A DNA stretch of 64,000 nucleotides. Source: Clitoria ternatea (Eukaryota; Streptophyta; Magnoliopsida; Fabales; Fabaceae). Positions 58,182 through 64,000 of this stretch are shown here, piece by piece (position 1 is the first letter of the stretch; each line of letters begins with the position of its first letter). Below the pieces are notes generated by a model. It was not told the origin of the DNA and made no database searches. It was given only the letters and a program-made list of their open reading frames with translations. Made by a program: the position numbers and the translations under genes. The stretch lies in contig CM075675.1 in the NCBI GenBank assembly GCA_037962975.1, forward strand, positions 102,043,718 through 102,107,717. Direction: 5' to 3'.

Positions 58182-58254
58182 GGTGTTGCCTTTTCTGGAA
58201 TTAACCAACAGATCTATCCCTTCAACCGCCACTAACTCCGAATCGCATTCATGG
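58182..58254 (+). other. Probable 5' UTR exon of the kinase gene
   Basis: CT-rich leader-like sequence ending at ATGG|GTGAGT, a good donor. The matching acceptor is TTTCAG at 58728. The start point is a guess. The T-rich intron 58255-58728 contains a run of 17 G at 58543-58559. Frames at 58183, 58251 and 58531 have no domain and lie in this leader and intron. Confidence 0.45.
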
Positions 58255-58734
58255 GTGAGTTTCCATCTCCTTTCTCCAATGCCACATTCCTTTCACAACC
58301 CAATATGCCTGTTACCCTTTCCCTTTCATCGCCCATTCCATTTTCAACCTCCACCTCACTCACCTTCCACCAAGTTCACATGCGTTGCTTTCAATCCAAT
58401 TCTCACTGCATCCTGCATCTCTCTCTCCCCTCGTTAATTATTTATATATTTTATTTAATAAATTTTTATTCTTTCGTTTATTTATGGGTTGTGGATGAAT
58501 TGGGGCTGTGCAATTATGTAAAAAGTAAGTTTGTTTTTTTCTGGGGGGGGGGGGGGGGGATTAATTTGTTTTGGTGCTAGCCAATGCTGTTTTGGTATGT
58601 GGCGTTTTTCTGAATGTGAAAGTTTAGTTTTTGCATTTTTTTGGGATGGTGGTATTTGGAGAATGTGGGGGAATTGGAGATGTCTGATTTTCAGTTCACC
58701 AGTGTGTTGTCCTGTTTTGGTGTTTCAGGTACAT

Positions 58735-58764
58735 ATGTATGAGGCTTTGACAAGTTGCTCGTGA
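58735..58764 (+). other. Nine-codon upstream ORF just before the kinase start
   Basis: ATG TAT GAG ... TCG TGA encodes nine residues (MYEALTSCS) and stops 2 bases before the kinase ATG at 58767. If the leader is spliced as inferred, a second tiny upstream ORF starts at 58251 across the junction. Confidence 0.5.
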
Positions 58765-58766
58765 GA

Positions 58767-61700
58767 ATGGGTGATATAGCAGGTCTACCTGAGGCAGCTA
58801 CATTGAGGTTCAATTCATTGGAGCTTATTGGGCAGGGGTCATTCGGAGATGTCTATAAAGCGTAGGTGTTAGTTTTACACTACCTTTGCACATTGATTTT
58901 GATTCAAAGGAGTTGTTCTATATTCACATTGCTTAACTGATGGATTAATGAACAGTTCTAGTATAGGACTTTCCATACTGTTGCTTCTGCTGATGGAATA
59001 TTGAGAATTATATTGTGTATGAAATTTTAAAATTTTTTCATGCCAATTTGATATTGTATGGTACTAAAGTGTATAAAATCTGCAGTTTGATGCTAGTTTA
59101 GTGTGAACAGGGAACCATTAATAGATGCAAAACTTTAGATTAAAAAAACATTACTGTAAAATGGACTGGCTTTAAGTTAGACATGGAGTTTGGAAATTGA
59201 GTTGTTTGTCTTTTTACTATATTATGTGCAGGTTTGACAAGGAGCTGAACAAAGTAATAGCTATCAAAGTGATTGATTTGGAAGAATCGTAAGTCTGTTG
59301 TCAACCTTCTATTATTTTCAAGAGTGTTTTAATTTGAAGAACTGCAGTATTAGCCAGATGAGGGGAGCTAATGAATGTTTCAGTAATAGTAAAGTAATGA
59401 GAACCATAAAATACATTGAAAAGCATGATGCATCTTTCATTACATTATAATAGGTTGCATTCTTGCTTTTTTATCCTTGATGGGCTCTTTGTACTAGGAG
59501 GGTTCTGAAGTCATGTTGATCTTTCCAGTTCGCTTAATTTCATTGAAGATTTTGATAGAAGTGATACTTCTAAGAGTATTTGGTATGAGTTTTCTACCCA
59601 GTGATATTTCTGATGTCACTAATACTCTGAGACCCTAAACACAAGAATGAAAGGAAACAAAGATTAGATTGTTAATGGTAGTTAAGTCAGCAATTGGTTA
59701 GATTTACAAAGTTAGTCAGGTTGTTAGCGGTGGTTAGTTAGAAAATTGGTTAAGTGATTAGGTTGAATAGTAGGAGAGGAAACAAAGATTTCATTCTGAA
59801 TTAGTATTGAGTAAACTGAGCATTAGCTCAGTTGTTGACTGGGAAATGCTTGGAAGGAGAATGCTCTCCTTTGTACTACCAATCATAGTTGTTGGTAGTG
59901 TGCAATAGCAGTGCAATTGTGGGATAGCTCTTGAAATTGTCATGATTTGAAGGATTTTTTTAATGGTAAACCTTGACCTCTTTTTCTTTCCTATGTTTTC
60001 TCATCTCCTTTCACACTTTCTGTTCAACGATCTCCCTTCTTCTCTTTTCTGTTTTTCTGTGCAACTGGGCCATCAGAGCCACCCATCTCCGGCATTTTTT
60101 CTAATCAAATTCTTCTCTTTTCTCCTCTTTTACGATTCTACATTGCTGCCTCTCTCTTTTTTCCTTTCTCCAATCCTGGATGGCAAGCAATGACATCATA
60201 AAAAGGACAAACTCAGAAGAAAGACCTAGTTATTGATAATTATGCATATGCCATGAATTGTGAATTTATGATTTCATTTTTAGCATTATCCGTGCAAGTG
60301 TAATTGTGTACTCATGTATTGATGTATAAATTATATATCTGTATAAAAAACTTTACAATAGTGGTCATCTTGCTATGCACTATACAACTATGGCACTTTT
60401 TTGTCAGCTGCTACATGCCACTATCTAGGATTGAAAACAATGCTTCATTAGTGATGCAGATAATTCATACATTTGCATTCTTTTCTTTATCTCTAAAAAC
60501 TCAAAACTTTGTTTTGGGGTTTATAATAATTTGGTTCGACCCACCAGATCTTCTCACAAGGAAGCAATGGATGCAAAGATACAAGTATTGTAGCATTTGG
60601 TGGTTTTCTAAAGACAATGACTAATGATCATGGAGCACAAGTATGCTCCCTTGATTTTAACATAGCAGAAATCCAGAAGAACTTGGATGAGATTGAAGGA
60701 ACTTGGCTATACTTGATAAGTGGATGAACAAACAGGGAGTTAGCCTTTAGGACGACGACAGGGATGACCAACATATCCCAGGGAAGCTGAAATTGTGGCA
60801 CAATAAGGAGAAAATAGAATTGGAAGATGATTTCAGGTGTTCCGTGGAAGAATCTAGATCTTGGTCAATAATGCCGGTGATCCTATGGGATGGATTGCTT
60901 AGGTGAAAGAATTTTTCTAAGTGAAGCAGAGGTTAAGTCAGGAAAGGTGAAACTTGTGAGAAAGCATTCAATTTAACTGCATTGATGCCAAGGTTCACTG
61001 GTAGAGACATAGATAGTGTGCACCTCTTGGTCAACCCCTCAATGAACGAGTTTGATTGAAGAGTATTCCATGACTTTGGGTGTTGCTGGCCCCAGAATTG
61101 TGAATCCTTGAGGATAGCTGTTGGAGATTTCAGACAGAGGGAAAGGGGGGGGGGGGGGGGGAGGGGGTCAGGACAAAAGTGAACTGTTTAGTGCAGGTGC
61201 ATGACCCTAAGGCTGTTACAGAGGCTGAGAGGCGATAAATTTGGCTCAAGATGTGGAAGGTAATGGAGGAGGGAATCCACAATTTCTACTTAGAAGACTA
61301 GGAAGAACTTAAAAAAGTGGCATCGATAGGTAGGACTCAAGACATGATTGAAAGATGTGGAAGCAAACAGTTAATTTGAAACATTAAGAGTAGTTAGATA
61401 AAGGATTAGGTAGGTGGTTAGTTTAAATAGTAGGAGGGGAGTTAGAAGATTTCATTCTTAATTAATTGTAATTATAAAGAGAACCAAACATTTACCCGGG
61501 TGTAGAAAGGGGGAACCCTTTGTAGAAGGGGAAACCCTTGTTGGAAGGAGAATCCTCTTCTTTTTACTTTTGTTGTTAGTGACAAAAATTCATATAGTCA
61601 TATTATTTCTTTTTTAATCATCTCTCTGAAACTCAAAAACCCTGTGGATTCATAACAAACTCATAGCACTGAAAGCTGTACCATTTTATATCCTGGTATT

Positions 61701-63772
61701 TCAGTTATGTGATAACAAATCATTATTGATAGGATTCAGTGTACATAAGGTCATTCAATCCAAAAAAAAAAAAATGAAAATAAAGAAAAATAAATGTGGA
61801 AGAAGTCTGCAAGAGTAATAATCTATGCTTGTTATTTTGTTTTTTTTTTCAGGTGAGTTGTATGATGTTGTTCCCTGTCAAGGTGTCCTGTCCTGTCATT
61901 CTCCTTTCTGCATTAAGTCAAAAACCATATAGAACTGTTGAATGGTTTTTCCTTAAAAAATTTCCCCATATTCTTCTGTATACTCTTTACCTTCATTTTT
62001 TTATGGTAAATTACTATGGGAAAAGGTGGAGTGGGGTGAGGTTGGGCTAAGAGAAACAATTTTACTCCAGAAAGAAACAGTTCACTCTGTCAGTAGGCTT
62101 TTATGCAAATGTCTGATAGTGAAATTCGAATTGGAAATCATATTCACCCTGAAAATTCAAAGAGCTTGATTAGTGCCTTTACATATGGTAATGTTGGTGA
62201 ACAAGGTAAATTAGAAGGAAGTGCAGTTTCCAGCTTCTTACTCTGTTTTAGATTTGTCAAATGCATGGAATTGGAACTGGAAGCCGACTTTAAGAGACTT
62301 TGCTGACAATAAGTATCTAAATACCTACAGTTATTATGAAGAGAGTAAACCCCTATAATTGGTACTGTGATGAATAGTAGTCAAATAGCGGCGGAGCAGC
62401 CGTGATTGTGCTGCGAAATTGCGTCGCGGCCATGTGCTGCGATTTCCTTTGAAAAGCGGGACTGATCAACGTTGCGGCACTACAGGCGCGATCCTGGTGT
62501 TGCAAATCGCGGCCTATAGCGGCTATTTTACCCGCCCCTAAAAGCTACATCATTTTTGGTATTATGAAGGGCACCCAGGTAAATTTCCAGTCCCCTTTCT
62601 TTTTTAGGGCATCCTTTAACGCGCAGCCCCATCTCTCTCTTCTCTTCTACTCCCATCAGCCCCCTTTCTTCTTCTCCGGTGAGCAACAGCTTCTCTGACG
62701 AGGTACTTGCAAGCTCCAGCGACCCCGAGCAGCCTCCTTTCTTCTTCTCCGGCGAGCAATAGCTTCTTCAATGAGGTACCTGCAAGCTCCAGCAACCCCG
62801 AGCACTGTACCTGCAAGCTCCAATGACGTCATCCAATTCCTTGCTGCCTCCAGTGGTGACCTTCGACGACCTCTGCAACTCCAACGACCTTCTTCTTTTA
62901 CTCCGGCGAGCAGTGTTCTGCATTTCCCTTTTTCCGGCGACGTTGTCTGATGCTTGATTAATGTGACTTATGTTTCCTTTTTTAATGTTTTTTGCTGCTT
63001 CCTTATGAGTTATGACACTTGATTTCTAGTTTTGAATTATGTTTTTGACTTTTGATTATCAATATATGCATTTAGAGTGGTTTCAGTTATTTGTTTTTTT
63101 TTTGTGTTTTTCTACATATATATAGCATCAAATAGCGTCCGTGATTTGCTCCGCGACGCCGTGATCCCAGTTTTGGGGTCGGACACTATGCTCCGCGATT
63201 TGGGATTGACTACTATGCTGTGATGTAGTTACAAGTTGCCAATCTTCTATACCCATGATTTCATTGTTCTCCATTAGAAGGCCGAATGTTATTAATAGAA
63301 AATGGAAGTCTTGGATATTCATCTATTATATGCATTTCATGCTTTTTGCACCGTTATGGAGTAGATTCACATGGCAAATCTAGTGTCCCTCATTTATACT
63401 GCTTATCTTAGTTTGAGATTTTCCGTGAAAGATTTGGTGGTTCCTATTGACATCTTATTTTTGGTGTGTTGCACTCTGAATATTTGTGCATTTCTTGCTT
63501 ACTGCTTCCTAACTTGCCTTTTCTTTCTTTTTGTCCCTTCACAGAGAGGATGAAATTGATGATATTCAGAAGGTAAAATCTTGTGGATTATTTGTACTTA
63601 CATTTGTGGTACCTAATGTTTAAATTGAGATCTTGTTTAATCCTTTCAGGAAATTGCTGTCCTGTCACAATGTCGATGTCCATACATTACTGAATACTAT
63701 GGTTCTTATCTAAATCAAACTAAACTTTGGATAATTATGGAATACATGGCTGGTGGCTCTGTTGCTGATCTA
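58767..63772 (+). CDS. Ste20/MAP4K-type Ser/Thr protein kinase, 5' part
   Basis: First four coding exons of a germinal-centre-type Ste20 kinase (MAP4K, closest in memory to Arabidopsis MAP4K alpha). It should phosphorylate Ser/Thr on cytosolic targets. Exons: 58767-58861, 59232-59288, 63545-63572, 63650-63772. All junctions are GT-AG and in phase, giving 101 residues to the last visible donor. Motifs: glycine loop GQGSFG (22-27) with Val29; catalytic Lys44 in AIKVIDLEES; C-helix Glu61 (Gln-Lys-Glu-Ile); SQCRCPYITEYYGSY (66-80); gatekeeper Met90 and hinge Glu-Tyr-Met; GGSVADL (95-101). The ATG fits the short N-terminus of the family. The catalytic loop, activation segment and C-terminal region lie beyond 64000. 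Intron 2 (4,256 bp) holds a retroelement and a MITE in otherwise normal host sequence. No break in the visible part. Confidence 0.93.
59640..61700 (+). mobile_element. Old LTR retroelement in kinase intron 2
   Basis: Two diverged direct repeats act as LTRs. The left one includes GGTTAGTTAGAAAATTGGTTAAG...AATAGTAGGAGAGG...GATTTCATTCT...GGAAGGAGAAT (59730-59865). The right one has GGTGGTTAGTTTAAATAGTAGGAGGGG...GATTTCATTCT...GGAAGGAGAAT (61410-61555). Near 60068, GGGCCATCAGAGCCAC looks like a decayed tRNA-Met primer site (usual form TGGTATCAGAGC). A gag-like trace, Asp-Pro-Met-Gly-Trp-Ile, lies near 60880-60900. It has stops throughout and no pol, so it is a non-autonomous or deleted gypsy-type element. 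It includes a run of 17 G at 61145-61161. Confidence 0.5.
62373..63217. mobile_element. hAT-type MITE in kinase intron 2, TSD CTGTGATG
   Basis: Ends AATAGTAGTCAAAT and (complement) CATAGTAGTCAATC. Perfect 8-bp duplication CTGTGATG at 62365-62372 and 63218-63225. The GC-rich ends carry repeated GCGGC/GCGATT motifs. The centre holds a CT-rich block with a roughly 75-bp duplication (CTTCTTCTCCGGYGAGCAA at about 62668 and 62741); the minus frame 62616-62816 comes from it. No transposase. Confidence 0.88.
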
Positions 63773-64000
63773 GTAGGTTACTTCTGCTTACTTTATTCTA
63801 CATATTCATGAAAATTGAAATTGATGTTTGTCAGAAATAATACTCTTGTGAACCTTCTCCTACTTATCCTTGAACTGTCTCGTATATTTATTTCATCACC
63901 GTTTAAAAAGAAGCCTAAAAAATAACAAATACTTTTCACCAAGAGAGAACAACCAAAAGAAAAAAATGGTAACTTGAACAGCATATAGCAGGATGTCCTG

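Noticed and set aside
58183..58764. Open frames upstream of the kinase ATG as an N-terminal extension
   Set aside because: The kinase homology starts at 58767, and upstream frames run through leader, T-rich intron and the G tract.
60304..60624. 106-codon frame in kinase intron 2
   Set aside because: It lies in the decayed retroelement and shows no recognisable domain.

Overview
The window is AT-rich plant nuclear DNA, most likely from a papilionoid legume. This is inferred from repeat style and protein similarity; no species marker was seen. It is dominated by transposable elements (TEs) of several ages. Only two host genes can be supported: a small secreted-peptide gene of the IDA-like (IDL) type at 20.8-21.1 kb on the minus strand, and the 5' part of a Ste20/MAP4K-type protein kinase gene from 58.2 kb to beyond the right edge.

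Layout. 0-4 kb: two LINE remnants, one broken by a solo LTR with a perfect target-site duplication (TSD). 4-9 kb: LTR remnants, a short GC-rich promoter-like island, and a long-inverted-repeat Mutator-like element that carries an antisense fragment of a TRA1/TRRAP-like gene. 9-15 kb: microsatellites, an orphan copy of a CACTA subterminal repeat, and a non-coding element with an array of near-palindromic motifs. 15-20.4 kb: a decayed Ty3/gypsy element of the Tat/Ogre type. 20.8-24.2 kb: the IDL gene, an 82-bp tandem repeat beside it, an LTR remnant and an intact solo LTR. 24.3-26.2 kb: a second non-coding element.

26.2-46.2 kb is one nested structure. An old CACTA element, called CACTA-A here (26199-46205, minus strand, 3-bp ATT TSD), is split by a 12.5-kb CACTA element, CACTA-B (27818-40337, plus strand). 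CACTA-A also holds a solo LTR (42379-43140) and a hAT-type MITE (45009-45750). CACTA-B holds its own hAT-type MITE (38213-38712). Both CACTA elements carry the usual pair of genes, a TNP2-type transposase and a TNPA-like second gene, and both pairs are broken by stops, frameshifts or insertions. The two families have clearly different subterminal repeats.

46-58 kb holds AT-rich sequence with MITEs, LTR-like remnants and a second Mutator-like element. 58.2-64 kb is the kinase gene. Its second intron is swollen to about 4.3 kb by an old LTR retroelement and a hAT-type MITE.

Exon boundaries, domain names and TE superfamilies come from reading motifs by eye. No alignment, splice prediction or database search was run.
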